A DNA stretch of 64,000 nt from Cupriavidus pauculus (GCF_002858765.1 NZ_PJRP01000022.1:54800-118799); one strand, 5' to 3'; counted from the first letter of the stretch, positions 34,709-44,035 are shown. A program made the numbers and translations. Notes: generated by a model not told the origin, from the letters alone.

Positions 34709-35632
34709 TCAGCGGGCTTGGGGGGTGTCGGAGGTGTTCAGCGACACCTGGCCGCGCAGCAGGTCCACGGCCAGGTCGATAAAGGCGCGCACCTTGTGCA
34801 TGGCGTGCCTGCCCTCGCGGTGGATGACGTGGATCGGCAACGGCGCCGGCTCGTAGTCTTCCAGCACGACCCGCAGCTTGCCGTCGCGCAGTTCGTCGGC
34901 AATCTGGTAGGACAGCACGCGCGTCAGCCCGAAGCCGGCCACGGTGGCGGCAATCGCCGAATCGTTGGTGGTCGTGGCCATGCGCGGGGCCAGCCGTATG
35001 GGCAACGGATCGCCGTCGCGCATGAAGCGCCATTCGGGCGCAGTGGAAATGCCCGTGGTCTGGATCACCGCATGGTGCGCCAGGTCGTCAGGCGACGTGG
35101 GCGTGCCGTGCTGCGCCAGGTAGTCCGGCGCGGCGCAGACCACGCGCCGCACGTGGCCTACCGGGATGGCCTGCAGCGACGAGCTGGGTAGCGCACCAAT
35201 GCGCACGCCAACGTCAATGCCCTCGTCGATGAAATTCACCACGCGGTCGATGAACAGGCAGTCGACATCCACTTCCGGATAGCGGCGCAGGTACTCGACC
35301 ACCACCGGTGTGACAAAGCGCCGGCCGAACAGCACCGACGCGGTGATCGACAGCCGGCCGCGCGGTGCGTCGTGCGTGCCGGCGGCGGCCAGTTCGGCGT
35401 CGTCGATCTCGGCCAGGATGCGGCGGCAGTTCTCGTAGTACGCGGCGCCCGTGGCGGTGGGGCGCACCACGCGCGTGGTGCGCGTGAGCAGGCGCACGCC
35501 CAGATGCGTTTCCAGGTCGGTCACGATCCGGCTGACCACGCTCAGCGACGCATCGAGCTTGCGCGCAGCCGGCGTGAAGCCGCCGCATTCCACCACGGCC
35601 ACATAGGTCTTCATTGCCTGCAGTCTGTCCAC
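34709..35632 (-). CDS. LysR-type regulator
   Basis: A 307-residue LysR regulator of the widespread DmlR/PtxR-like group. MDRLQAMKTYVAVVECGGFTPAARKLDASLSVVSRIV, given here only by its parts MDRLQAMKTYV and GGFTPAARKLDASLSVVS, forms the winged helix. The sensor domain carries FIDEGIDVGVRIG, typical of the group. It lies upstream of the glutathione transferase and flavoprotein genes on the same strand and may control them. No divergent target is present, since the AI-2E permease gene is on the same strand upstream. Confidence 0.88.
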   Translation of the reverse strand: MDRLQAMKTYVAVVECGGFTPAARKLDASLSVVSRIVTDLETHLGVRLLTRTTRVVRPTATGAAYYENCRRILAEIDDAELAAAGTHDAPRGRLSITASVLFGRRFVTPVVVEYLRRYPEVDVDCLFIDRVVNFIDEGIDVGVRIGALPSSSLQAIPVGHVRRVVCAAPDYLAQHGTPTSPDDLAHHAVIQTTGISTAPEWRFMRDGDPLPIRLAPRMATTTNDSAIAATVAGFGLTRVLSYQIADELRDGKLRVVLEDYEPAPLPIHVIHREGRHAMHKVRAFIDLAVDLLRGQVSLNTSDTPQAR

Positions 35633-35651
35633 GGCGTCTCCTGGGCGGGTG

Positions 35652-36710
35652 TCAGGGGGCGGCCGGGTCTTCGGCGTTGTTCAGGTCCCAGCAGGCGATG
35701 AACAGCGCGGCGATCAGCGGCCCGATCACAAAGCCGTTCAGCCCGAACAGCGCCATGCCGCCCAGCGTGGAGATCAGGACCACGTAGTCCGGCATCTGGG
35801 TGTCCTTGCCCACCAGGATGGGGCGCAGCACGTTGTCCACCAGGCCGATCACCAGCACGCCAAAGCCGATCAGCACACCGCCCTTGAGCAGCGAGCCGGT
35901 CAGCAGGAAGTAGACTGCAACCGGCGACCAGATCAGCCCCGCGCCCACCGCTGGCAGCAGGGACAGGAAGGCCATTACCACGCCCCACAGAAGCGCGCCC
36001 TGGATGCCGAGCACCGCGAAGATGGCGCCGCCCAGTACGCCCTGTACCACGGCCACGGCGATATTGCCCTTGACCGTCGCGCGCACGACCGTCGTGAATT
36101 TCTGGATCAGGTGCTGCTTGTGGGCGGCGCTCAGCGGCACGGCCAGGCGCACCCGGCGCGACAGCTGAGGGCCATCGCGCAGCAGGAAGAACAGCAGGTA
36201 CAGCATGATGCCGAAGCCGATCATGAACTGGGCCGTGTTCTGGCCAATGCTCAGCGCGCGCGTGGCCAGCATCTGGCTGGCGGTCAGCGCACTGGCGCTG
36301 AGCTTGTCCTTGACGTCGGAAATGCTGGCCAGATCGGCGCGCGCCAGCATGTCGCGCACGAAAGGCGGCAGCGCGTCGGCGGCGGACTGGAAATAGTGGC
36401 CGAAGTTGATACGGCCCGAACGGACGTTGTCGTAGAGATTCACGCCTTCCTGGACCAGCGACATCGTGATCGCGATCATCGGCAGGATCACAAGCAGCAG
36501 CACCAGCAGCAACGTGAGCAGCGCGGCAATGTTGTTGCGGCCACGCAGCGCCGCCACCAGCCGCCGCTGCAGCGGCGCAAAGATGATGGCCAGCACCGCA
36601 CCCCAGAACACTGCGCCGTAGAAGGGCAGAAGAATCCAGAAAAATGCGATGGTGACCACCGCCAGCAACAGCAGGAACGTCTTGTGATGCAGACCGTTGG
36701 GGTCGGCCAT
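35652..36710 (-). CDS. AI-2E transporter (TqsA/YdiK-like) family permease
   Basis: A 352-residue inner-membrane protein with about seven or eight helices and the family pattern: two N-terminal helices with FWILLPFYGAVFWGAVLAIIF, a long amphipathic middle region, then GVVMAFLSLLPAVGAGLIW and a C-terminal ...ISTLGGMALFGLNGFVIGPL. Members are linked to autoinducer-2 export, sodium/proton exchange or unknown transport. GAGGATCG upstream supports the start read from 36710. The frame extends to 37052, but that extension is a LysR relic in a joined frame, not part of this gene. Confidence 0.87.
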   Translation of the reverse strand: MADPNGLHHKTFLLLLAVVTIAFFWILLPFYGAVFWGAVLAIIFAPLQRRLVAALRGRNNIAALLTLLLVLLLVILPMIAITMSLVQEGVNLYDNVRSGRINFGHYFQSAADALPPFVRDMLARADLASISDVKDKLSASALTASQMLATRALSIGQNTAQFMIGFGIMLYLLFFLLRDGPQLSRRVRLAVPLSAAHKQHLIQKFTTVVRATVKGNIAVAVVQGVLGGAIFAVLGIQGALLWGVVMAFLSLLPAVGAGLIWSPVAVYFLLTGSLLKGGVLIGFGVLVIGLVDNVLRPILVGKDTQMPDYVVLISTLGGMALFGLNGFVIGPLIAALFIACWDLNNAEDPAAP

Positions 36711-36844
36711 GGGGCGATCCTCAGAATGCGAGCCAATGGCCATTCTACGATGTTTGTCTGACTCCACCCGGCGGCCGCGCGGCCCGGTGCGGGATCGGTC
36801 GGTGCCGGGGTGGCTGGTGGCGGAAGGGTCGCTTGCACCGGTGG

Positions 36845-37075
36845 ATTCAGCGACAAGGCTGTCCCACATCGACAGCAGCTGGATGGCGCACGGGTAAACG
36901 CGGCGCGCGGTGGCCGTTGGTTGCTTCGACGCTGCCTCGCGCAGGAGCAGCGTGGTGGCGAGGCGATCTTCGAGCCGGCGGATCGCGAAGTGGATGCGGG
37001 CCGCGCAGATACCCTTGTGGCGCTCCGCCGCGATGGCCCACTGGTGCCGCACAGGACGACAAAGTGGCGCAGTTG
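36845..37075 (-). pseudogene. Relic of a LysR DNA-binding domain
   Basis: Read leftward from 37075, QLRHFVVLC is followed, after a frame change near 37050, by AAERHKG..., then FAIRRLEDRLATTLLL and PTATARRVYPCAIQLLSMWD. These are the successive landmarks of a LysR winged helix (LRHFVVLCE, RAAERLH, AIRRLEDRLG, PTAxGRR). No start codon or sensor domain remains, and the order is intact but corrupted. It occupies most of the 404-bp gap between the permease and ccmH. Nothing else is seen in that gap. Confidence 0.65.
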
Positions 37076-37114
37076 GGTGGTATTTGCTTGAGTCGACTGG
37101 TTCGCTTGAATCGA

Positions 37115-38179
37115 TTACTTCGACGATGTAGAGCTGCCGCTCGTCTGCCGGGCCGCCGCAAGATTGGCGGCCACGCGGGCGGCGGTCTGCGAGTCGGGCG
37201 GCAGCAAGCGGTACAGGTGCTGCCAGTAATCGATGGCGCTGCGGGCGTCGCCGCGCTCCGCAGCTGCGCTGGCGGCCAGCGCCAGGCTCTTGGGATCGTC
37301 GGGATCGGCAGCCAGCGCGGTGCGGATCTGCTCCATGGCGGCGCCTTCGAGCGAGCCGCCATTGAGGCTGGCCAGCACGTCGGCGTAGTCGGCACGCAAT
37401 GCCGCCACATCGGGGGCCAGCGCGACGGCCCTGGCATAGGCCGCGGCCGCATCGTCGAACCGTTCAAGCACCGTGTAGGACCGCGCCAGCATCGCCCAGC
37501 CATCGGCATCTTGAGGCTGGGCCTGCAGGCGCCGCGCCAGTTGATCGACCATGGCTTCGATCTGTGCGATCTCGGGCGTGTGCGCATCGCCAGACAGACT
37601 GTGCGCATCGTCGACCTGCATCACGGCGGCCGGATTGCCTAGGTGCAGGTAGAGCATGGCGGCTGCCGGCGGCAGCATCACGCAGAGTGTTGCGGTGGTC
37701 CATTTGGAGCGAGGATGGTACGGTGCGGGTTCTTCGACAGCTGGCTTGCGCCCCGCCGCCGCGTTGGGAGGCCGGGCGGACAGCGACGGCCGGTGCTTCC
37801 GCCTTCGCCAGAGCCAGCCAGCCACCACCGCCAGCAAGACAAACGGTCCCAGCCACAGCAGCCACGTCGATGGCTTGAACGGCGGATCGTAGAGCACAAA
37901 ATCGCCATATCGTTGCACCAGGTAATCCTTGATGGCCGTATCGCTGGCGCCCTGTGCCAGTTGCGCGCGAATTTGCCGGCGCAGGTCCACCGCGAGTTCT
38001 GCGTTCGAATCGGCCAGGGTCTGGTTCTGGCACACCAGGCAGCGCAGTTGCTGCGAGAGCGCGTGGACGCGTGCATCGAGCTCGGCGTCAGACAGTGGCG
38101 CCGCGGCGGCCTGCCAAGCCAGTGCGGACAGCAGACAGGCCATCAGCCACCTGAATGGCGGTCTAGGCAGGATTCGCAC
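37115..38179 (-). CDS. ccmH: Cytochrome c maturation protein CcmH (CcmH-CcmI fusion)
   Basis: A 354-residue protein of the fused E. coli type. A signal peptide (1-27) and a periplasmic CcmH domain with the apocytochrome-reducing motif LRCLVCQN (residues 45-52) are followed by a membrane helix near 105-122, then a second one and a TPR-containing CcmI-like domain (from about 200) that holds apocytochrome. It hands reduced apocytochrome to CcmF. The GTG read from 38179 overlaps the end of ccmG by 17 bp; an ATG at 38143 is an alternative start. It is the last gene of the nap-ccm block. Confidence 0.92.
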   Translation of the reverse strand: MRILPRPPFRWLMACLLSALAWQAAAAPLSDAELDARVHALSQQLRCLVCQNQTLADSNAELAVDLRRQIRAQLAQGASDTAIKDYLVQRYGDFVLYDPPFKPSTWLLWLGPFVLLAVVAGWLWRRRKHRPSLSARPPNAAAGRKPAVEEPAPYHPRSKWTTATLCVMLPPAAAMLYLHLGNPAAVMQVDDAHSLSGDAHTPEIAQIEAMVDQLARRLQAQPQDADGWAMLARSYTVLERFDDAAAAYARAVALAPDVAALRADYADVLASLNGGSLEGAAMEQIRTALAADPDDPKSLALAASAAAERGDARSAIDYWQHLYRLLPPDSQTAARVAANLAAARQTSGSSTSSK

Positions 38180-38717
38180 GAGGCCCCCCCGATTGCAGCT
38201 GCCGCAGCAGCGGCTTGATCTGCCGTTCCAGTACGTCCGGTGTCACTGGCCCCACTTGTCGGTACCGCACCACGCCATGGGCGTCGATGATGTAGGTCTC
38301 GGGCACGCCATAGACGCCGAAGTCGATGCCGACCCGCCCGTCGGCGTCGACTCCCGATAGCACGTAGGGATTGCCCATCTGCCGCAGCCAGGCCTGGGCG
38401 GCGAGCATCGTGTCCTTGTAGTTGAGCCCGTAGACTGGCACTGGCGATCTTGCGGCGAAGTCCACCAGCACAGGGTGTTCGGTGCGGCAGGCAGCGCACC
38501 AAGACGCCCAGACGTTGAGGATCCACACCTTGCCGCGCAGGTCCGACACCCGCAGCGTTTGCGTACTGCCCGGGGCGTCGAGCACGGGCAGCGCAAACGC
38601 GGGGGCGGGCCGTCCGACCAGCGCCGAGGGCAGCTCGCGCGGGTCATGGCGCAGCCCGGCGCCGAGCGCCACGACGATCGCCAGGAAGATGGCCAGCGGC
38701 AGGATGAAGCGCGTCAT
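38163..38717 (-). CDS. ccmG: Thiol:disulfide interchange protein CcmG (DsbE)
   Basis: A 184-residue membrane-anchored periplasmic thioredoxin. One N-terminal helix (about 4-22), then the thioredoxin fold with NVWASWCAACRTEHP; the active-site pair is Cys74 and Cys77. YGVPETYIID holds the conserved cis-proline region. It keeps apocytochrome and CcmH cysteines reduced. The start read from 38717 overlaps the ccmF stop by four bases (ATGA), the same tight coupling seen in most of this operon. Confidence 0.94.
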   Translation of the reverse strand: MTRFILPLAIFLAIVVALGAGLRHDPRELPSALVGRPAPAFALPVLDAPGSTQTLRVSDLRGKVWILNVWASWCAACRTEHPVLVDFAARSPVPVYGLNYKDTMLAAQAWLRQMGNPYVLSGVDADGRVGIDFGVYGVPETYIIDAHGVVRYRQVGPVTPDVLERQIKPLLRQLQSGGPRANPA

Positions 38718-40738
38718 GGCCGGCCTTCTTCGGTGGGCTTCAGCGCCAGCGCTGGCGGTTGGGGCGAAGGGTGAATGGATGGCAAGGCGGATTCCTGACG
38801 CACCGTCGTCGCGCGCCGCACCCGGTATCGCCGGTCGCAGACCGCCACCAGGCCGCCAAGCGCCATCAGCGCGCAGCCTGCCCAGATCCACTTCACGAAT
38901 GGCTTCACGTAGATGCGCACGGCCCAGGTGTTCTCGCCTGCCGCTTCACCGATAGCCACATAGAGGTCGCGCGTGAAGCCCGTATCGATCGCGGCTTCGG
39001 TGGTAGGCATGTCCTGGCTGCGGTAGATGCGCCGCTCAGTAGCCAGCGTGGTCAGCAGCCGGCCGTCGCGGTGGACGGTCATGATGCCGCGCAGCGCCTC
39101 GTAGTTGGGCCCCACCACCGGCACCACGCGGTCGAAGCGGAAGGTGTAGCCATCGACGGCCACCGTGTCACCAGGCCGCATCGGAGACTCGCGCATGGTT
39201 TCCTGGCTGTTGACCAGCGTCACGCCGGCGATAAAGACCCCGACGCCCACATGCGCCAGCAGCATGCCCCAATAGCCGGCCGGCAGCTGCCGCAACCCGC
39301 GCCACGCGCCGGGCGCGTGCCTGAGCCGCCCGGACAGGCTCACCACCGCGGTAGCCGCGCACCAGATGGCCAGCGTCAGGCCAAGGCCCGTCAGCGCCGA
39401 CTGGTTGCGCAGCACCAGCAGCAATCCAGTACCGATCGACACGCTGGCCACCGCCGCCCAGCGTAGTCGCCTTGCGACGGGGGGCAGGTCGCCACGTCGC
39501 CAGCGGGCCAGCGGCGCGGCACCCATTAGCAGCACGGCAGGTGCCATCAGTGGCACGAACACCTGCTCGAAGTACGCGGGGCCCACCGACACCTTGCCCA
39601 GGTCCAGCACATCGAGCAGCAGCGGATACAGCGTGCCCAGCAGCACGGCCGAGGCGGCTACGGCCAGCAGTACGTTGTTGGCCAGCAGGAAGGTCTCGCG
39701 CGCAGCCAGTCCGAAATCTGTACCGCGCTTTAGTTGCGGGGCGCGCCAGGCAAAGATGGCCAGCGCCAGGCCGGTGACAAAGCCAAGCAGCGTGAGGATG
39801 AAGATGCCGCGCCGGGGATCCACCGCGAACGCGTGCACAGACGTGAGCACGCCGGAGCGCACCAGGAAGGTACCGAGCAAGCTCAGCGAGAACGTGAAGA
39901 TGGCCAGCAGCGCCGTCCAGGCACGAAACGCGCCGCGCTTTTCGGTCACGGCCAGCGAGTGGATCAGTGCCGTGCCCGCCAGCCACGGCATGAACGAGGC
40001 GTTTTCCACGGGGTCCCAGAACCACCAGCCGCCCCAGCCCAGTTCGTAGTAGGCCCACATGCTGCCCAGCGCGATGCCCACCGTCAGGAACATCCAGGCC
40101 AGGATGGTCCAGGGCCGCGACCAGCGTGCCCAGGCGGCATCGAGGCGCCCTTCGAGCAGCGCGGCCAGTGCGAAAGCGAACGCCACGGCAAAGCCCACAT
40201 AACCCATGTAGAGGAACGGGGGGTGGAACACCATGCCGGGGTCCTGCAGCAGCGGATTCAGGTCGCGGCCTTCCATGGCGCGTGGCAGCAGCCGGATGAA
40301 CGGGTTGGATGCAAACAGTAGGAACAGCAGCAGGCCGCTGCTGATGGCCCCCATCACGCCCAGCACTCGCGCCACGAACGCCAGCGGCAGGCGGCGGCTG
40401 AACACGGCCACGGCCAGCGACCAGGCGGCCAGCATCAACGTCCAGAGCAACATCGAGCCTTCATGGCCGCCCCACACGGCAGCCATGCGGTAGACCAACG
40501 GCAATGCGCTGTTGGAATTCGCCGCCACGTAGCGCACGCTGAAGTCGTTGCCGACGAACGCCATCGTTAGCGACACGTAGGCCGCCAGCACCAGTGCAGC
40601 CTGCGTCACGGCGGCGGGCCGCGCCAGGGCCATCCACGGCACGAACGCACGGGTGGCGCCTGCCAGCGGCAGCATCCCTTGCACCAGCGCGGCGAGCAGT
40701 GCGCAGATCAGGGCGAAGTGTCCGAGTTCGACGCTCAT
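38714..40738 (-). CDS. ccmF: Haem lyase subunit CcmF
   Basis: A 674-residue inner-membrane protein with about 14-15 helices. The tryptophan-rich haem-handling motif WGGWWFWDPVENASFMPW is near residue 235, and WGGHEGSMLLW lies near residue 90. FHPPFLYMGYVG and the C-terminal periplasmic domain are in place. CcmF takes haem from holo-CcmE and attaches it to apocytochrome. Length and all landmarks are normal. Confidence 0.96.
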   Translation of the reverse strand: MSVELGHFALICALLAALVQGMLPLAGATRAFVPWMALARPAAVTQAALVLAAYVSLTMAFVGNDFSVRYVAANSNSALPLVYRMAAVWGGHEGSMLLWTLMLAAWSLAVAVFSRRLPLAFVARVLGVMGAISSGLLLFLLFASNPFIRLLPRAMEGRDLNPLLQDPGMVFHPPFLYMGYVGFAVAFAFALAALLEGRLDAAWARWSRPWTILAWMFLTVGIALGSMWAYYELGWGGWWFWDPVENASFMPWLAGTALIHSLAVTEKRGAFRAWTALLAIFTFSLSLLGTFLVRSGVLTSVHAFAVDPRRGIFILTLLGFVTGLALAIFAWRAPQLKRGTDFGLAARETFLLANNVLLAVAASAVLLGTLYPLLLDVLDLGKVSVGPAYFEQVFVPLMAPAVLLMGAAPLARWRRGDLPPVARRLRWAAVASVSIGTGLLLVLRNQSALTGLGLTLAIWCAATAVVSLSGRLRHAPGAWRGLRQLPAGYWGMLLAHVGVGVFIAGVTLVNSQETMRESPMRPGDTVAVDGYTFRFDRVVPVVGPNYEALRGIMTVHRDGRLLTTLATERRIYRSQDMPTTEAAIDTGFTRDLYVAIGEAAGENTWAVRIYVKPFVKWIWAGCALMALGGLVAVCDRRYRVRRATTVRQESALPSIHPSPQPPALALKPTEEGRP

Positions 40739-41220
40739 CGTTGCGCTTTTCTGCTCGCGGCGCCGTTGTTGGCAGCCTCATCGGCGGCAGCTCCATCGTT
40801 GGCGGCGCGCTTGAGCGCCTCGGCGGCTTCAGGCGGCATGTAGTTCTCGTCGTGCTTGGCCAGTACCTCGCTGGCCACGAAGGTGCCATTGGCATCGAGC
40901 GTGCCGCGCGCGACCACGCCCTTGCCTTCGCGGAACAGGTCGGGCAGCAGCCCTTGATAGACCACCAGCACGTCGTGGCGCGTATCGGTGACAACGAAGC
41001 GGATCTTCAGTGTGCCGTCTTGCCGCTGTACCGAGCCCGGTGCCACCAGGCCGCCGAGCCGGAACGGGCGTGCAGCGGGCGCTTCGTGCGCGGCAATCTG
41101 GCTGGGGCTGAAAAAGAACACCAGATTCGAGCGGAATGCGTTGAGCACCAGCGCGAGCGCGACGCCGCCGCAGGCGAGTGCGGCCAGTAATAGCCCAAGG
41201 CGGCGCTGGCGTGACGTCAT
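40735..41220 (-). CDS. ccmE: Haem chaperone CcmE
   Basis: A 161-residue periplasmic protein held by one N-terminal helix (about 8-27). The OB-fold domain ends in LAKHDENYMPPE, with the covalent haem-binding His123 and Tyr127. The C-terminal tail of about 30 residues is flexible and alanine-rich. It receives haem through CcmC/D under CcmAB control. Its start overlaps the ccmD stop and its stop overlaps the ccmF start, each by four bases. Confidence 0.96.
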   Translation of the reverse strand: MTSRQRRLGLLLAALACGGVALALVLNAFRSNLVFFFSPSQIAAHEAPAARPFRLGGLVAPGSVQRQDGTLKIRFVVTDTRHDVLVVYQGLLPDLFREGKGVVARGTLDANGTFVASEVLAKHDENYMPPEAAEALKRAANDGAAADEAANNGAASRKAQR

Positions 41221-41342
41221 GGCGTGTCGTCCGGATCGGCGTGGCGCTGCCCGCGGCGCCGGGCCAGCCAGAACAGTTCGGCCACAACGGCCAGGCAGGC
41301 GACGCCGAAGGCGCCGGCGATGTAGGCGGCGTGTCCGCTCAT
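41217..41342 (-). CDS. ccmD: Haem exporter protein CcmD
   Basis: A 41-residue protein, MSGHAAYIAGAFGVACLAVV followed by a basic ARRR stretch: one transmembrane helix and a short charged tail, exactly the CcmD pattern. CcmD helps release holo-CcmE from the CcmABC complex. It is placed between ccmC and ccmE with four-base overlaps on both sides (ATGA), so translation is coupled. Confidence 0.9.
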   Translation of the reverse strand: MSGHAAYIAGAFGVACLAVVAELFWLARRRGQRHADPDDTP

Positions 41343-42124
41343 GGCGTGGCCTCCCGTGGCGTCGCTTCCCGAATTTCGCCGCGCTCCCTCAGGATGCAGC
41401 GCACGCGCACCAGCGCGACGGCAATCGTGTACATCCAGCAGGCCAGCGTCATCGCCAGCATGCCTGCCAGCATCGTGGCGGCCATCGTGGGTGCCGCAGT
41501 CAGGCTGACCGAAGCGCCCTGGTGGAGCGTGTTCCACCATTGCACGGAAAAGTAGATCACCGGCAGGTTGACCACGCCCACCAGCACGAGCAAGGCGCTG
41601 GCACGCTCCGCGCGGCGTGGTTCGTCGATGGCGGATTCCAGCGCGATAAAGCCGAGGTAGAGGAACAGAAGGATCAGTTCCGACGTTAGCCGTGCATCCC
41701 AGACCCACCACGTTCCCCAGGTAGGCTTGCCCCACAGCGAGCCCGTCCACAGCGCCAGGAACGTGAACATGGCGCCTGTGGGCGCCAGCGCCGACGCCAT
41801 CATGGCCGACAACCGCGTGCGCAGGACCAGCGCCATGGCGCTGTACACGGCCATCACCAGGTAGATGAACATCGACATCCAGGCGGCCGGCACGTGGATG
41901 AAGATGATCCGGTAGACCTCACCCTGCTGCGCGTCGGTGGGGGCCACGGCAAAGCCGATCCAGAGGCCGACGGTCAGGAAGAGGGTGGCCAGCGCGAAGA
42001 ACCAGGGCGCCAGCCGGCCGGCCAGCGGATAGAAACGTACCGGCGCGGCCAGGCGCGTCCAGCGGGTGCGCGTGGCGGTTGGGGGGCGGGTCGATGCGTC
42101 GGGCAGCGAGACGTGGCGGGTCAT
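41339..42124 (-). CDS. ccmC: Haem exporter protein CcmC
   Basis: A 261-residue six-helix inner-membrane protein with the tryptophan-rich periplasmic motif LWGKPTWGTWWVWDARLTSE and flanking His residues (IFIHVPAAWMSMF and FSVQWWNTLHQG), which bind haem. CcmC presents haem to CcmE. An N-terminal extension of about 30 hydrophilic residues precedes the first helix. It follows ccmB by three bases. Confidence 0.95.
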   Translation of the reverse strand: MTRHVSLPDASTRPPTATRTRWTRLAAPVRFYPLAGRLAPWFFALATLFLTVGLWIGFAVAPTDAQQGEVYRIIFIHVPAAWMSMFIYLVMAVYSAMALVLRTRLSAMMASALAPTGAMFTFLALWTGSLWGKPTWGTWWVWDARLTSELILLFLYLGFIALESAIDEPRRAERASALLVLVGVVNLPVIYFSVQWWNTLHQGASVSLTAAPTMAATMLAGMLAMTLACWMYTIAVALVRVRCILRERGEIREATPREATP

Positions 42125-42127
42125 CGG

Positions 42128-42796
42128 TCACTCCATCGCAATGCGGAGGCCCGCGGCCGCCGCCAGCGGGCAGACCAGCAGCGAGAGCGCCAGGCAGGCG
42201 CCCAGCAGCGAGAAATGCGGCACCACGTCGAGACCGGCATCGGCCGCGGCGCCGGCACCAGCGCCGAAGACCAGCACGGGAATCGACAGCGGCAGCACCA
42301 GGATGCACAGCAGCACCGCTCCGCCGCGCACGCCCAGCGTCAGCGCGGCGCCCACTGCGCCGATCAGGCTCAGCGCGGGCGTGCCAACCAGCAGCGACGC
42401 AGACAGCAGCAGTGTGGCGCTGGCGGGCAGGCTGTATTGCTGGGCCAGCAGCGGGGTCAGGATCAGCAGCGGCAGTCCGCTGGTCAGCCAGTGCGCGCAG
42501 ATCTTTCCCAGCACCAGCAGGGCCAGCGGATGCGGCGAGAGCAGCAGCTGATCGAGGCTGCCATCGGCGTATTCCTGCGCGAACAGTCGCGACAGCGACA
42601 GCATCGAGGCCAGCAGCGCGGCCACCCAGAGTATGCCCGGCGCCAGCGTGCGCAACTGCTGCGGATCTGGCCCGATGGCCAGCGGAAACAGGCTCGACAC
42701 GATAACGAAGAACACCACGCTGGCGAGCAGGCTGCTGCGCCGCCGCCACGCGATGGACAGGTCATGCGCCACCACGGCGCGCAGCGCGCCGATCAT
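42128..42796 (-). CDS. ccmB: Haem exporter permease subunit CcmB
   Basis: A 222-residue six-helix membrane protein. FFVIVSSLFPLAIGPD, EYADGSLDQLLLSPHPL and the second-half helices match CcmB, the membrane partner of the CcmA ATPase. The four-base overlap with ccmA sets the start read from 42796. A longer frame to 43243 is only the ccmA gene in another register. Confidence 0.94.
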   Translation of the reverse strand: MIGALRAVVAHDLSIAWRRRSSLLASVVFFVIVSSLFPLAIGPDPQQLRTLAPGILWVAALLASMLSLSRLFAQEYADGSLDQLLLSPHPLALLVLGKICAHWLTSGLPLLILTPLLAQQYSLPASATLLLSASLLVGTPALSLIGAVGAALTLGVRGGAVLLCILVLPLSIPVLVFGAGAGAAADAGLDVVPHFSLLGACLALSLLVCPLAAAAGLRIAME

Positions 42797-43431
42797 GACG
42801 CGCGCGCGCGGGTGGCGCCCAGTTCCAGCACAGTGCCAGCCATCGGCAACTGCTGGTGAGTGGCGATGACCGCCATGCCGCCCTGCGCAAGATGGCCGGC
42901 CAGCAGTTCCAGAAACCGTGCCGCAGCGGCGTCGTCTACCGACGTCAGCGGCTCGTCGAGCAGCCACAGCGCGCGCGGCGCCAATGCCAGGCGGGCCAGC
43001 GACACCCGCCGGCGCTGGCCTTGCGACAGCGTACGCACGGCCTTGCCGGCCACGGCTTCCAGGCCCAGCCGCGACAGCGCCTGCCGCAGCGCATCGGCAC
43101 CGGGCCGCAGCCCGGCCATGCGGGCGGCAAAGGACAGGTTCTCGGTGGCGCTGAGATCTGCGTCGATGCCGTTGGTGTGGCCCACGTAGGCCAGGCTCGC
43201 CAGATACTCGGGGTCGCCGGCATGCACGGTGCGTCCGTGCCACGCCAGCCGCCCGGTGGCCGGCTGCAGCAGGCTGCAGAGCACGCGCAGCAGGCTGGTC
43301 TTGCCGGCGCCATTGGGGCCGATGACCTGCAGCAGTCCGCCTGGCGCTAGCGCCATGGCCACATCGCGAAAGACGGCCCGGCCCATGCGCCGCACAGTCA
43401 GGTCGCTGGCCTCCAGCACCGTAGCGGCCAT
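42793..43431 (-). CDS. ccmA: Haem exporter ATP-binding subunit CcmA
   Basis: A 212-residue ABC ATPase. Walker A GPNGAGKT (residues 38-45), signature LSQGQ (134-138), Walker B LWLLDEP (154-160) and a terminal switch histidine in VIATHQ are present. It powers release of haem-loaded CcmE. The start read from 43431 has GAGGA upstream and follows the napC stop by four bases, which ties the ccm genes to the nap genes. An earlier ATG at 43458 would overlap napC. Confidence 0.95.
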   Translation of the reverse strand: MAATVLEASDLTVRRMGRAVFRDVAMALAPGGLLQVIGPNGAGKTSLLRVLCSLLQPATGRLAWHGRTVHAGDPEYLASLAYVGHTNGIDADLSATENLSFAARMAGLRPGADALRQALSRLGLEAVAGKAVRTLSQGQRRRVSLARLALAPRALWLLDEPLTSVDDAAAARFLELLAGHLAQGGMAVIATHQQLPMAGTVLELGATRARAS

Positions 43432-43435
43432 GGCG

Positions 43436-44035
43436 TCACTGTTCCTCGGTCTTGGCAACGTCGGGCAGCCGGTGCGCGATGCCCTTGTGGCAATCGATGC
43501 AGGTCTTTTCCTTGTTGGCCAGATAGGTGGAATGCATGGCCTGGGCGCGCGGGCTCTGTCGCGTGAAGTCCATCGACTGGTAGTCGTGGCAGTTGCGGCA
43601 TTCCAGCGAGTCGTTGGCCTTGAAGCGCGCCCATTCGTGCTGCGCCAGTTCCAGCCGGTGTGCCTGGAACTTCTCGCGCGTGTCCACGGTGCCGAAGATC
43701 TTGGCCCAGACTTCCTTCGATGCCTGCATCTTGCGCGCCATCTTGCTGGTCCAGTTGTGCGGAACGTGGCAGTCCGAGCATTTGGCGCGCACGCCGCTGC
43801 GGTTGGTGAAGTGGATGGTGCCCTGCAGCTCCTGGTAGACGTTGTCGCGCATTTCGTGGCAACCGGTGCAGAACTGCTCAGTGTTGGTCAGTTCCAGCGC
43901 CGTGTTGAATGCGCCCCAGAACAGCACGCCGGCGATGAAGCCGCCCACGGTCAAGAAGCCCAGGCTGAAGTACGCGCTGGGCCGGTTGATCGTGCGCCAG
44001 TAGCGTTTGATGAGATCCCAGAGTCTGCGCTGCAT
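43436..44035 (-). CDS. napC: Tetrahaem cytochrome NapC
   Basis: A 199-residue membrane-anchored NapC/NirT-type quinol dehydrogenase. One N-terminal helix (about 23-45), then four CxxCH sites: CTGCH (56), CSDCH (86), CRNCH (146) and CIDCH (179). It oxidises quinol and passes electrons to NapB. It lies 21 bp after napB and four before ccmA. The four haem sites make co-location with the Ccm genes meaningful. Confidence 0.96.
   Translation of the reverse strand: MQRRLWDLIKRYWRTINRPSAYFSLGFLTVGGFIAGVLFWGAFNTALELTNTEQFCTGCHEMRDNVYQELQGTIHFTNRSGVRAKCSDCHVPHNWTSKMARKMQASKEVWAKIFGTVDTREKFQAHRLELAQHEWARFKANDSLECRNCHDYQSMDFTRQSPRAQAMHSTYLANKEKTCIDCHKGIAHRLPDVAKTEEQ

Noticed and set aside
37000..37052. 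N-terminal extension of the AI-2E permease to 37052
   Set aside because: The added 114 residues contain LysR-like pieces and no membrane segment; the ribosome site supports 36710.
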